From Paenibacillus wynnii (GTDB taxonomy: Bacteria > Bacillota > Bacilli > Paenibacillales > Paenibacillaceae), in contig NZ_JAUSTK010000025.1 of NCBI RefSeq assembly GCF_030812855.1, positions 16,038 to 80,037 of the forward strand: a stretch of DNA of 64,000 nt, read 5' to 3'. Shown here in pieces: positions 35,332 to 44,771 of this stretch (the stretch's first letter is position 1; each line of letters begins with the position of its first letter). The notes below the pieces were generated by a model. That model did not search any database, was not told the DNA's origin, and was given only the letters and a program-made list of their open reading frames with translations. A program made the position numbers and the translations under genes.

Positions 35332-35552
35332 AGAAATAAACCGCTGGCTAACCCAAACAAGTGTATAAAGTGCAATTAACTAATTGGATATATGGGTATA
35401 TGGGGGATTAGAGCCAACATTTGCTCGTTCAGTCCCTTTTATTGCTCTTTTAAAATGCAAAAAAAGAACTATCTCAAGCCTGTACTTCAGACTTAAAACA
35501 GATCCCTTTTGCGTATATCGTACTGCACCTTAAATCCGACTTTGCAAACATC

Positions 35553-36998
35553 CTATTTATTCGCGATATAAACTTTGAGCTGCTTGCCTTTGATGGTCGT
35601 TGTCTTCATCGCTTCCAGCACCAGAGAACCTTTACCGTTCAAAATATCCACATACGACACATTATCCTGTATCGTTATGATTCCGATATCCTCTGCGGAG
35701 ATCCCTTCGAGCTTGGCAATTGTGCCGACAAAATCCACAGCTCTAAGCTTCTTTTTCTTGCCGCCATTGAAGTACAGCTTCATGATCTCTTTGTTCAGGC
35801 TCTCGCTCTTGTCCTTTTTACGGATGGGCTGAATATTGATTTTCTGCTCGAACGCTTCCTTCGCATAGGCAACCGCATCCGCAGATGGAGCCTTCATAAC
35901 AGGAATACTGAAGCCAATATATCCTTCAATTTCTTTTACCCACTTGTGCTCGTTCGGCGTAGCAAAGGTGATCGCTTTGCCTGTCTTACCCGCGCGGCCG
36001 GTTCTGCCGATACGGTGCACATAGCTTTCTTTTTCCAGCGGAATATCGTAATTGATTACATGCGTGATGCTCTCGATATCAATCCCTCTTGCTGCTACGT
36101 CGGTAGCAATTAGGTAACGGAATTGACCTCTTTTGAAAGCATTCATGACCTCAAAACGCTCATCCTGCATCATGCCGCCGTGGATCTTATCACAAGGATA
36201 TTGCTGATCGGCGAGGCCTCGGAACAACGCATCCACCTGATCCTGAGTCCGACAAAAGATAATACAGCTATCCGGATTCTCCACGGTGATAATATCGGTT
36301 AACAGAGAAAACTTGGCAGGTTGTTTCACTTCGATAAGCGCGTGCTCGATTTTGGCAGTAGTAACTTCCTCGGAATTAATCTCAATATCCATCGGGGAGC
36401 TCATATATTTGCGGCAAAGATTTTTTACAGCATCCGGTAATGTAGCAGAAAACAACATCGTCACATGGTCTTTAGGCAGTTTTTTAATGATGGCTTCGAC
36501 CTGCTCAATAAAGCCCATGTTCAGCATCTCATCCGCTTCATCGATAACCAGATACTTAATCCGGTTCAAGTGAATGGTGCCTCGTTCTATATGGTCTGAT
36601 ACGCGTCCGGGCGTACCCACAACGACATGTGTTTTTTGTGTCAGCTCTGCTTTTTGCGGAGCAAAGGGTTGCTTACCGAATAGGGCAACGGCCTTGATCC
36701 GCTTGAACCGTCCGATATTCGTGATATCATCCTTTACTTGCGCGGCAAGCTCACGGGTCGGTGTCAGAATTAAAGCCTGCGGTTTGTTCTCCGCCCAATC
36801 CACCAGTTCGCAGATCGGAATGCCGAATGCTGCTGTTTTTCCGCTGCCGGTCTGTGATTTAACAATCAGATCCTCTTCCTGTAAAGCAACAGGGATGACT
36901 CTGCTTTGTACCTCAGTCGGCTTCTCATACTTCAAAACATCCAACGCTTTGACGATTTCTTCACTTAACTCATAATCTTTAAATTGTAATTCGCTCAT
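35553..36998 (-). CDS. dbpA: DEAD-box RNA helicase DbpA (YxiN type)
   Basis: 481 aa. Q motif near the start, Walker A SQTGSGKTA, PTRELA, DEADEM, SAT and HRIGRTGR motifs of the DEAD-box family. The C-terminal 75 residues (IGIITIQDNVSYVDIL with LKVYIANK at the end) match the DbpA RNA-binding domain, which fixes the helicase to hairpin 92 of 23S rRNA during ribosome assembly. The gene stands alone with its own RBS. Confidence 0.93.
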   Translation of the reverse strand: MSELQFKDYELSEEIVKALDVLKYEKPTEVQSRVIPVALQEEDLIVKSQTGSGKTAAFGIPICELVDWAENKPQALILTPTRELAAQVKDDITNIGRFKRIKAVALFGKQPFAPQKAELTQKTHVVVGTPGRVSDHIERGTIHLNRIKYLVIDEADEMLNMGFIEQVEAIIKKLPKDHVTMLFSATLPDAVKNLCRKYMSSPMDIEINSEEVTTAKIEHALIEVKQPAKFSLLTDIITVENPDSCIIFCRTQDQVDALFRGLADQQYPCDKIHGGMMQDERFEVMNAFKRGQFRYLIATDVAARGIDIESITHVINYDIPLEKESYVHRIGRTGRAGKTGKAITFATPNEHKWVKEIEGYIGFSIPVMKAPSADAVAYAKEAFEQKINIQPIRKKDKSESLNKEIMKLYFNGGKKKKLRAVDFVGTIAKLEGISAEDIGIITIQDNVSYVDILNGKGSLVLEAMKTTTIKGKQLKVYIANK

Positions 36999-37083
36999 AG
37001 TTCAACCTCTTCTATGCTGATTTATCTGGTCAAAGCGGAATTTCCGCGATACTTCCATATTATGCACTTTAACATTATACCAG

Positions 37084-37746
37084 CTATTTGTCCCCTTGAT
37101 TCCATTCCTTGTAGAACTGGTCGAGAAAAGTCAACATAAACTCATGCCGCTCCTCCGCTAATTGTCGTCCATATGTAGTATTCATTAAAGTTTTTAATTT
37201 TAACAGCTTTTCATAAAAATGATTGATTGCTGTTCCTTTAGAATAATTTCGGTACTCTTCTTTCAAGGATTCGTCTCTTGGAGGCAATCCCGGATCATAA
37301 ATGGGACGGTCTTTTGCCCCTGAAAAAGCAAAAACTCTGGCAATACCGATAGCTCCGATTGCATCCAACCGATCCGCATCCTGCACAACCTGTCCTTCAA
37401 CCGTGCTCATGGGCTCCCCGCCGCCGCCACTATAGGACATCGTTTCTATGATCATCATGATGTGGCTAATTTGTTCCTGATCCGTCAGATGGGACGTCAA
37501 CCAAGTATGTACTTTTTGTAATCCGACTTCTTTGGAAGGGTTAAGTTTCTCATCGGCAACATCATGCAGCAGTGCAGCCATTGTGCATATAAAAGCATCC
37601 GCCTTCTCGATTTCCGCAATGGCACTTGCCGTATTTCTAACTCTATCGGAGTGCCACCAATCATGTCCGGTTGTATCTTGACCCAACTGCTCTTTAACGA
37701 AAATTTCTGTTTGAGAAATGATATATGATTTATCCATTTGTTCCAT
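37084..37746 (-). CDS. HD-domain phosphohydrolase (YedJ/YpgQ-like)
   Basis: 220 aa. GHDWWHSDRVRNTA gives the first His, ALLHDVADEKLN the HD pair, and VQDADRLDAIGAIGIARVFAFSG the final Asp of the H...HD...D metal site. This is the YedJ/YpgQ group; members are pyrophosphohydrolases or of unknown role. It is divergent from the small GNAT gene at 37826 with only 80 bp between them. Confidence 0.85.
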   Translation of the reverse strand: MEQMDKSYIISQTEIFVKEQLGQDTTGHDWWHSDRVRNTASAIAEIEKADAFICTMAALLHDVADEKLNPSKEVGLQKVHTWLTSHLTDQEQISHIMMIIETMSYSGGGGEPMSTVEGQVVQDADRLDAIGAIGIARVFAFSGAKDRPIYDPGLPPRDESLKEEYRNYSKGTAINHFYEKLLKLKTLMNTTYGRQLAEERHEFMLTFLDQFYKEWNQGDK

Positions 37747-37825
37747 CGAAAAAACTCCTTTTGCTCCTATTGTTCATCTATTATACTTCCTTTAAGGAAG
37801 AAAACCATGACAAAGGAGCGTAACT

Positions 37826-38224
37826 ATGAACATTACATACAAAATCAATGCCCCGCTCGAAGCGGCAGAAGCCGCAGAAATATTCAAAAGCTCGGGAATT
37901 AAGCGGCCTGTCGATGATCTGGAACGTATCGGAAAAATGATTGCTAATGCTGATGTACTTGTCACGGCATGGGATGGAGAGAAGCCAGTTGGGATCGCCC
38001 GCGCCATTACGGACTTCGTCTACTGCTGCTATTTATCTGATTTGGCCGTGCGAATGGATTATCAAAAGCTGGGCATCGGCAAGGAACTGGTGAATGTTCT
38101 GCAAGGTCATTTAGGCGAAGAGCCGATGCTCCTGCTGTTAGCAGCCCCCTCCGCCATGGAATATTATCCGAAAATTGGATTCGACAAACTGGATTGTGCG
38201 TTTATTATACCTAGAGCGAAATAG
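37826..38224 (+). CDS. GNAT family N-acetyltransferase
   Basis: 132 aa. The core LSDLAVRMDYQKLGIGKELVNVLQGHL carries the acetyl-CoA-binding loop (Q-x-x-G-I-G-K), and the end PSAMEYYPKIGFDKLDCAFII is the typical last strand and helix. The group is that of small YhbS-like acetyltransferases. GGAG precedes the ATG. Substrate not known. Confidence 0.85.
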   Translation: MNITYKINAPLEAAEAAEIFKSSGIKRPVDDLERIGKMIANADVLVTAWDGEKPVGIARAITDFVYCCYLSDLAVRMDYQKLGIGKELVNVLQGHLGEEPMLLLLAAPSAMEYYPKIGFDKLDCAFIIPRAK

Positions 38225-38292
38225 GTTAGTTAGTGTTAAGAAATTATTGTGGAACATTACGTCCCTTTTCAGAAAATATTATAAGGTATGTT

Positions 38293-38445
38293 ACATTTGA
38301 TTTGATGGAATCGGCCTACTGGGGCGGAATCAAGTGTATTTGTACATTTGAATTGATGGAATCGGCCTACTAAGGCGGAATCAAGTGTATTTGTACATTT
38401 GAATTGATGGAATCGAGCTACTCGGGCGGAACTGATCGGCTACAG
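38293..38445. repeat. Tandem repeat, 51-bp unit, three copies
   Basis: Copies begin at 38293, 38344 and 38395, each with ATTTGATTTGATGGAATCGG or a near copy followed by a GGCGGAATC block; the third is partly diverged. The gap 38225-38627 otherwise holds a terminator-like hairpin at 38473. Confidence 0.85.
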
Positions 38446-38472
38446 GCCCTGATATTATACGTCCTAAGACAG

Positions 38473-38515
38473 AAAAGCTATTCCCCCGGTAACTATACCG
38501 TGGGAATGGCTTTTT
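38473..38515 (+). terminator. Hairpin terminator after the repeats
   Basis: AAAGC, ATTCCC and GGTA pair with TACC, GGGAAT and GCTTT around ACTA, with single-base bulges and a T tract. Confidence 0.7.
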
Positions 38516-38627
38516 ATGATATCCGCTGACAATCCCTCTTAGGTTGGCTTATAAATGAGCTAATGTGTTTGCTGTCTGTTTCAAACGTCCCAAACTATCC
38601 CTGCTCATTTCCAGCTCACACCCCAGC

Positions 38628-38760
38628 TTACTTCCCCTCATTAATTGCTCTGATGACCTCCAACGGAAGCTTGGTCTTACGGTCATACATCAGCATGCCG
38701 TTGATTTCCTGTTCGACATCAGTAAGCTGGGTGTAGCAGTATCCTTGAACTACGCCGTCG
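38628..38760 (-). pseudogene. C-terminal remnant of a GH2 glycoside hydrolase
   Basis: In the minus-strand frame that ends with TAA at 38628 the residues VQGYCYTQLTDVEQEINGM, then LMYDRKTKLPLEVIRAIN, can be read. This is the standard end of GH2 beta-galactosidase/glucuronidase-type enzymes. The frame has no start and is joined at about 38755 to the reading frame of a solute-binding protein. Everything between was lost. Confidence 0.8.
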
Positions 38761-39136
38761 GCACCTGATCCACGTTCATGATCATAAGGTCAGGACGCTC
38801 TTTTCCTGTGCTTAGCGCTACATCCAATTGCTTGTAATATTCGCCGTTCGGCTGAATGACAAATTTAATTTTGTATTTATCTTGGGAGCTGTTGTACTTG
38901 TCGACTATTTTTTTCATGAACGGACCGTCAGAACCGGAGAAGGGTGACCAGAACAATAATTCAGTCTTCTTACCGCTGGTGCTGTTATCCCCTTTTGCTT
39001 CGTTAGTGGTGCCGTTTTTACTGGTGTCTCCGTTAGCCTTAGTGTTGTTGTTATTTCCGCCGCAAGCAGTTGCAGCTAACGCAACCAGGATAACCATCAG
39101 GATGACTGCCGTTACCTTTTGCATAGATCGTTTCAT
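38750..39136 (-). pseudogene. Truncated extracellular solute-binding lipoprotein
   Basis: About 128 codons are left of a protein that is normally near 430-550 aa. The start MKRSMQKVTAVILMVILVALAA is a signal peptide with the lipobox TAC (ALAATACGG), followed by a low-complexity N/T/G/K linker and the SBP domain start TELLFWSPFSGSDGPF, FVIQPNGEYYKQLDVALSTGKERPDLMIMNVDQV. It then runs into a stop in the GH2 remnant. ATG 39136 follows GGGGAGC. It is a sugar-type ABC importer subunit; the rest of the system is missing. Not likely to be functional. Confidence 0.85.
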
Positions 39137-39328
39137 CTGTTTGCTCCCCTTTATCCATGATTCAAAGATGAACTCTTTGATAGCTTTATGGTAAGTCATT
39201 CGGTGGCCCAAAAAAATGTCGTCAGTCTAGGTAAAGTAGACATTTCTTTAGGTCTATCTGCGCACATAAAAAAAGCCACCCCCTAGATCTGTGTTGATCT
39301 TGTGGACAGCTTCTCAAGAAAATCGGTA

Positions 39329-40660
39329 TCAATACCTTTTATCCGGCAGCTTTTTCTGCAAATAACGCTCACGGTATTCCATAGGGCTCTCGCCGCAGTT
39401 TTTTGTGTAACAGGTTGTGAAGGATTCAGGGTCCGAATAACCCACTAGCCGGGCAATATCATTTATTTTCATTTCATGCTGCTGCAGGAGTTGTTCGGCC
39501 TTGGTGATTCTCAGTCTGGATACATATTTGTTTACTGAGATCCCTACATGCTGTTTAAATTGATCCGATAAACGGGGCACATTGACATGAAATAACTCTG
39601 ACAGATAGGAAAGGGAGAGCTCATTGCTGAAGTGTTCCTCCACATGCTTCCTAACCGCTTCCATATGCTGATTATCAGAAGTACGTGTCCTCCTAACTTC
39701 CTCAATAACGAGTTGTGCCAACTCCTCCATCTTCTCCAGCAGCCCCTCACGTGAGGAATAATCCATCAGTGTCATTTGGCAGTTCCATATATAATTCTGC
39801 AGGGAAGTGCTGCCGCATTCGAATTTTCGGGTTATGGAACTGAGTAACAGCAGGATATGCAGTGATAAATGGATAAAGACGATGCTTGGTGTATTCTTGT
39901 CAGTGGGAAAAAGGGCCTCCATTTGCTCTCGTAAGCTGCTCATATCCGAATTCTCAATGCTCTTCGCCATCTTCCTGCTCGATTCCACCGGGAAATCATA
40001 GGACTGATCTAATATCTTATTACGATCCTCATTCTGCCCCGTAGAAACAGCGTTATGTCCCCACGATACCATGGAGGAAGCATAGCCATTCTTCAGGTTA
40101 TGAAGTCCCTTAACTTCTCTACCCATTCCAAATACACTATCCAACTTCAGTTCATTGACAATATTCTGTTTCAGCTCCTGAACGAACCCTTCCGTTTTCC
40201 CTTCCAGTTCGTTTTCCTTATCACCTATTATCAAAAAGTTGGCCATATAGGGGTTAGCTGCATAATTTATCGCATAAATCCCTACATTTAGGGCAGCAGT
40301 CTCCCAGCAGAGTCCTTGATAATTAAGGTGAAGCGAATCATGCCGTTCCTGCCGTCCACTTTTCCTACCCTGCGGCAATCTCAGTTGGACTGCCACGAAC
40401 TTCAGCTTCACTTCATCCTCAGTAAGCGGAGCAAGCTGAATCTGCTGCAACCGCTCATTAACCATCGCCAGATTGTGCCAATCGTCCCTAATTAATTGCT
40501 GCAAATAGCTGACTTGAAGCAGTTTGATCGGATCATTTTTCTCAAGCAGCGTAATTTCGAACAAATTATTCGCCCCTAACTCTCTTTTGGCATTCAGTAT
40601 GCTCCAATCCGGCAAAAAAGAGACTCCGCTAAAAATCAATCTTACAAAGTTCACAAGCAC
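39329..40660 (-). pseudogene. YesN-type AraC regulator without its receiver domain
   Basis: About 443 codons. The C-terminal 100 residues are an AraC DNA-binding domain with two HTHs (LSYLSELFHVNVPRLSDQFKQHVGISVNKYV and INDIARLVGYSDPESFTTCYTKNCGESPMEYRERY). The middle is the typical non-catalytic part of YesN-like response regulators. The usual N-terminal receiver (about 120 residues) is missing: an in-frame stop lies right ahead of the GTG at 40660, and there is no good RBS. I think it is a 5'-truncated gene, though a rebuilt short regulator is possible. It once likely controlled the broken sugar locus at 38628-39136. Confidence 0.6.
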
Positions 40661-40703
40661 CTATATAATAAAAAGAAAACACTCATAAGAGGGGGTACTG
40701 CTT

Positions 40704-41231
40704 TTGAGAAGAATCGCTATTGATATGGATGAGGTTATTGCCGATTTCAACTCTAAACATCTAAAAGTCTACAATCACGATTATGGGGACAATCTTACGA
40801 TTGAGGATTTAAAAGTAGGCAGGTTGGAGGATATTCGCCCGCACTTAGCCTCACAGATTATTGATTATTTGCATAATCCGCTTTTCTTTCGTGATTTAGA
40901 GGTAATGAAAGACAGTCAAGAGGTTATCCGCAATTTAAGCAAACGATATGAAATCTATATAACTACGGCTGCCATGGAATTCCCGAGTTCCTTTAATGCA
41001 AAATATGAATGGCTCAGGGAACATTTCGGATTCTTGAATGATATGAATTTTGTCTTTTGTGGAGACAAGAGTATCATCCATGCGGATTACTTGATCGATG
41101 ATAACGTGAGGCACTTTGATCGCTTTAACGGACAAGGAATCTTATTCTCAGCTCCACATAATTTGAGCGTAACCGGATTTGATCGTGTGAGCAATTGGCA
41201 GGAGGTTCAACAATACTTTCTGAAATCTTAG
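40704..41231 (+). CDS. HAD-type 5'-nucleotidase (NT5C family)
   Basis: 175 aa. IAIDMDEVIADFNSKH carries the DxDEV motif of the 5'(3')-deoxyribonucleotidase family; ITTAAMEFPSSF and DYLIDDNVRHF are motif 2 and the DD pair. Members remove phosphate from nucleoside monophosphates or similar compounds. TTG is the start, after AGAGGGGG. A terminator of the opposite strand follows. It is divergent from the truncated regulator. Confidence 0.85.
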   Translation: MRRIAIDMDEVIADFNSKHLKVYNHDYGDNLTIEDLKVGRLEDIRPHLASQIIDYLHNPLFFRDLEVMKDSQEVIRNLSKRYEIYITTAAMEFPSSFNAKYEWLREHFGFLNDMNFVFCGDKSIIHADYLIDDNVRHFDRFNGQGILFSAPHNLSVTGFDRVSNWQEVQQYFLKS

Positions 41232-41251
41232 TCAGCCAGACAAAAAAAAGG

Positions 41252-41273
41252 GACCCTGCCATCCGGCAGGGTC
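41252..41273 (-). terminator. Terminator of the chemoreceptor gene at 41365
   Basis: GACCCTGCC pairs with GGCAGGGTC around ATCC, followed by eight U on the minus strand. Confidence 0.85.
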
Positions 41274-41364
41274 AATTCATATATTAAAGGGGGTTGGTGT
41301 GTTTAATATAATCCCGAAAGCTTAAAGGCATATGAAGATGGGGTAAAGATTATATTAAAGTCTG

Positions 41365-43398
41365 TTATATTTTGAATTTTTCAACCAATGTTTGCAGCTC
41401 TCTGGCGCTCTGTGAGTTTTCATCCGCCATTTTGGCCTCCATGAATGTCTTATCTACAATGTCCGAAGTTTTCTCTGCGATATCAGTCACACCTGTCGCT
41501 CCCTCATTAACCGTAGCAGCCACTTCATTAACTGCAATAGCAATACTAGATACAGTCGTGCTCAAATGGTCGGAAGCATTCTCAAATTCAACCATCAGTT
41601 CATAGATCATAGATGCATCGTTATTATACTGCTGACTGACTTCTTCCAATCTCTTGTAGTCGCCCAGTACATTCTGATCCACAAAGACAAGGATAGCTTC
41701 GGAATTTTCCTTCATCTGTTCCACGGAATCATATACGCCTTTTACTACTCCTTGTATCCCGGCAGCCGTGGTAGAGGATTTCTCCGCCAGCTTCCTAATC
41801 TCTCCAGCAACTACTGCAAATCCGCGTCCCGCTTCTCCCGCTCTCGCCGCTTCAATCGCTGCGTTCAATGCCAACAAATTAGTCTGGCTAGTAATGGAGA
41901 GAATGGTATCTGCCAAAACATTAATTTCGGAGATGGAATTGGATTGTTCAATCGCCCGCTCCATTTTCACCCGAACCGATTCATAGATCTCCTTGGCATT
42001 TCTAGAGGATTCAAGTGCATCCTTTTGAAGAGCCAATGCCCGACTGGTGATTTGCTCAGAGACTTCCGCACCCTCTTTTACTTTTCCTGAAATCGTGCTT
42101 ACATTTGAATCAATCTCATGAATAGCCGCAGTCATCTCTTGTGTAGAAGCTGCTGTCTCTTCCATTCCTGCCGAGAGCTGCTCAGTAGTTGCCGCATTAT
42201 CATGGGCGTTCTCCCTAACATCATTAGACAATTTCTCAAGCATCTCTGCATTTTCCAATACCTTACTTGAGATTGTAATTAATCCGCCGGCCGTTTCTCT
42301 GAGCACTCTCCGTGTCCGGAACATCGCCTTGGCGATTACCCCAGTCTCATCTTTATTTTTCTCCAAGTATTCATATTGATTGTCGTATTTGAGATCCAGT
42401 TCTGCTGTCTTATTAATCAGTTCCGTCAGTTTGACAATCGGTGACGAGATTCGGTTAGCTACAAACAGACCAAGAATTAAAGTAACCACTAGACTTACAA
42501 GACCTAATATAAGTATAAACGAGGTCATTTCGTTGACGGGTTTCATAATTTCTTTTACATCACCGGTAAGAACTAGCGTCCATTTGGTATTCGGTAATAC
42601 AGTATAAGCCGCCTTTTTATCCGCACCTTTAAAGTTGTATTCAACCAGATCATCTTTCGGTTTTTCTCCGTTAATAATCTTCTCTACCACAGCTTTGATT
42701 TGTTCGTTCTCTACAGGTTTTCCGATCTTTTCTTTATCGGGATGAAATAACATGACTCCGGTCTCATCCACTAGATACGCATAGGAAGAAGGGGCATTAG
42801 CTACTTTTGCATCCGCCAAATACTTGATAATACTGTTCGCTGTTACCGCTGAAGCAACAAACCCTACCATCTGGCCGTCACTCATGACCGGCTGCACGAA
42901 AGCTATAATGTAGGCTCCTGTAGACTTGGACTTCAAGGTCTCACTAATTACGGGAGTTTTTTTGGCTAACACATTTTTGGTATAATTCCTGTCACTGAAG
43001 TTAGCACCCAAAAGCTTGGTATCACTATCTGCAACATCGTTACCTTTCATGTCTACAACAAACATATGCTCAACGTTACCCGCGTCCTTAACTAATTTTG
43101 TGAGTTTGTTATTTACCTCCGACTGAAGGGCATCCCCTTTGACAACTCCCCCTTTGCCGGCCTTGATTAATAAATCTGCAATCTCCGTCTGCTCAGCGAT
43201 AAGGGCCATACTTCTCGCTTCCTTATCAATCATGGACTCAATGGTTTCCGCCTTATTGGTGTTCACCTGAAACATAGCGGTCTCCGTAAGATTCAAGATA
43301 GAGCTTGTTGATTTGTTGTACGTGAATGCCCCCATTAGTATAGTTGAAAGCAGGGTCACAGCAATCATGATCATAGCTAGCTTCGTTTTAATTTTCAT
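41365..43398 (-). CDS. Methyl-accepting chemotaxis protein with dCache sensor
   Basis: 677 aa. Membrane helix 1 about 7-29, extracytoplasmic dCache-like domain about 30-285 (NYTKNVLAKKTPVISETLKS is typical), helix 2 about 290-312, HAMP-like region (ISSPIVKLTELINKTAELDLKYD), then a long MCP signalling domain with the hairpin tip TSQTNLLALNAAIEAARAGEAGRGFAVVAGEIRKLAE. Ligand unknown; dCache domains often bind amino acids or small acids. On its own as a transcription unit, with a terminator at 41252. Confidence 0.9.
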   Translation of the reverse strand: MKIKTKLAMIMIAVTLLSTILMGAFTYNKSTSSILNLTETAMFQVNTNKAETIESMIDKEARSMALIAEQTEIADLLIKAGKGGVVKGDALQSEVNNKLTKLVKDAGNVEHMFVVDMKGNDVADSDTKLLGANFSDRNYTKNVLAKKTPVISETLKSKSTGAYIIAFVQPVMSDGQMVGFVASAVTANSIIKYLADAKVANAPSSYAYLVDETGVMLFHPDKEKIGKPVENEQIKAVVEKIINGEKPKDDLVEYNFKGADKKAAYTVLPNTKWTLVLTGDVKEIMKPVNEMTSFILILGLVSLVVTLILGLFVANRISSPIVKLTELINKTAELDLKYDNQYEYLEKNKDETGVIAKAMFRTRRVLRETAGGLITISSKVLENAEMLEKLSNDVRENAHDNAATTEQLSAGMEETAASTQEMTAAIHEIDSNVSTISGKVKEGAEVSEQITSRALALQKDALESSRNAKEIYESVRVKMERAIEQSNSISEINVLADTILSITSQTNLLALNAAIEAARAGEAGRGFAVVAGEIRKLAEKSSTTAAGIQGVVKGVYDSVEQMKENSEAILVFVDQNVLGDYKRLEEVSQQYNNDASMIYELMVEFENASDHLSTTVSSIAIAVNEVAATVNEGATGVTDIAEKTSDIVDKTFMEAKMADENSQSARELQTLVEKFKI

Positions 43399-43642
43399 AT
43401 TATTACATCCTTCCGCTTTTAGCTGCTTCTTTTACTGGATATTCTTCTAGATGCAATAGCTTTTATTACAATATTATCGGGAAAAATGAGCTCACAGTGA
43501 ATATTAAAATAGGGATTTTTAAGAAAAATATCGAATTTTGTCGAATGGTTAAATTTAAATATAAAAATACTTTTTTTCAATTTTAAAGAAGATAATTCCA
43601 TTAGTTGTTTTTTAGGAGTTGTAACTAACAGAAACCTAAAAA
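43399..43642. other. Gap before the chemoreceptor, no gene found
   Basis: Contains the leader of the chemoreceptor gene. CCCGATAA at about 43470-43485 (minus) is similar to a sigma-D -10 element but no TAAA box sits 15 bp upstream, so I do not call it. Confidence 0.5.
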
Positions 43643-43669
43643 AACAGCCTGGAAAGATCCCAGACTGTT
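43643..43669 (-). terminator. Terminator of the radical SAM gene
   Basis: AACAGTCTGG pairs with CCAGGCTGTT (one G-U) around a 7-base loop, followed by seven U on the minus strand. Confidence 0.8.
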
Positions 43670-43683
43670 ACTTATCTAAGCCA

Positions 43684-44631
43684 TTATATTCCTTGCGGGA
43701 AGAGTGCATCCAGCGCCGGACAAGGTTGTTTATCCAGAAACTGTGCCAGCGGTGAAGGCATATTGCTATAGAGATCATTTAGTGAGGTTCCATTATAAAT
43801 ATTCCCGATAATCACCGGATGACATAGCTCAGAGATCAGAATATCCCCGTTCCCGTGCAGATGAAGCTGTTTCTTACCCTCTATACAGTGGGGAAAGTAT
43901 ACCCCCGGCTGTTCCTCAAAACCAAGTGCCTCCATAAAACGATCCATACATGTGAAATATAAAGTGGTATCTTCTTTCTTGCCTGCAATCAAATCATTGA
44001 CCGCTGCCTTTAATTGTTCACGAGCCGCAATAGATTTCCAGCCGCTATGATCCATAATAATGCTGTTCTGGATTTCATGTGTCCTAACTCCCAGCCCATA
44101 TACATGATCGCTGATTTCCTTCATATTGTCCTGAGTTTCACTGAACAGCAATGTTTCTAATACGGTATCTACGCTGGTTGCAGCAAACAAGGAAATATTC
44201 TCTCTGATTTTCTCATAGATGCTTGGATGAATATTATAATATCGGGAAAAGGCCTCCGGAGTAGTAAAGTTAAAAGAAATATGTATAGTCGTCAGGCCTG
44301 CTGCTACTAACTCCTCAATCCGTTCTGCATTCAATAGACTGCCGTTCGAATTCAGCTGAGTCTGAATGCCCCTTGATGAGCAGTAGGTCACGATCTCCAC
44401 ACAATCTTGGAATTTCAACGTAACCTCGCCCCCGGACAAACGCACTCTTTTTAAGTTGGGAAGCTCACCGAGAATGCGAATGACTTCCTTGGCATTAATG
44501 CTTTGCCCGTCATTTCTCTGATATGCACAGCAGTAATCGCAGCGGAAGTTGCAATTGGATGTTACGCCTATTTCCAACCCTTCAAGATCGTAGGTAAGTG
44601 GTTTGTCCAGCTCCAGTGATTTATATCTCAT
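43684..44631 (-). CDS. Radical SAM protein
   Basis: 315 aa. TSNCNFRCDYCCAYQ holds the C-x3-C-x2-C cluster; RVRLSGGEVTLKFQDCVEIV holds the GGE motif; NSNGSLLN and the C-terminal SEL-C-H-P-V region fit the MoaA/anSME-type half-barrel. There is no clear SPASM set. The sequence is closest to MoaA-like radical SAM proteins, but a moa partner is not near. Target unknown. It stands alone. Confidence 0.85.
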   Translation of the reverse strand: MRYKSLELDKPLTYDLEGLEIGVTSNCNFRCDYCCAYQRNDGQSINAKEVIRILGELPNLKRVRLSGGEVTLKFQDCVEIVTYCSSRGIQTQLNSNGSLLNAERIEELVAAGLTTIHISFNFTTPEAFSRYYNIHPSIYEKIRENISLFAATSVDTVLETLLFSETQDNMKEISDHVYGLGVRTHEIQNSIIMDHSGWKSIAAREQLKAAVNDLIAGKKEDTTLYFTCMDRFMEALGFEEQPGVYFPHCIEGKKQLHLHGNGDILISELCHPVIIGNIYNGTSLNDLYSNMPSPLAQFLDKQPCPALDALFPQGI

Positions 44632-44771
44632 GCTCTAAAAGTCCTCCTGAAAAATAATTATACTGCCCTTAATATTCAACTTAAGTGATTATAAAGGTTA
44701 CAGCTCCAGGTTTATGTGACTTTTTTAGCATCTTCAAGGGCCTACTTCATCTTACTCCACTTGAAGTTCAT

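Noticed and set aside
41566..42090. 174-aa plus-strand frame
   Set aside because: Antisense of the chemoreceptor signalling domain; the hydrophobic run is a by-product of the Ala-rich helix on the other strand.
43440..43490. Sigma-D promoter for the chemoreceptor
   Set aside because: CCCGATAA is like the -10, but the -35 TAAA is missing at the right distance.
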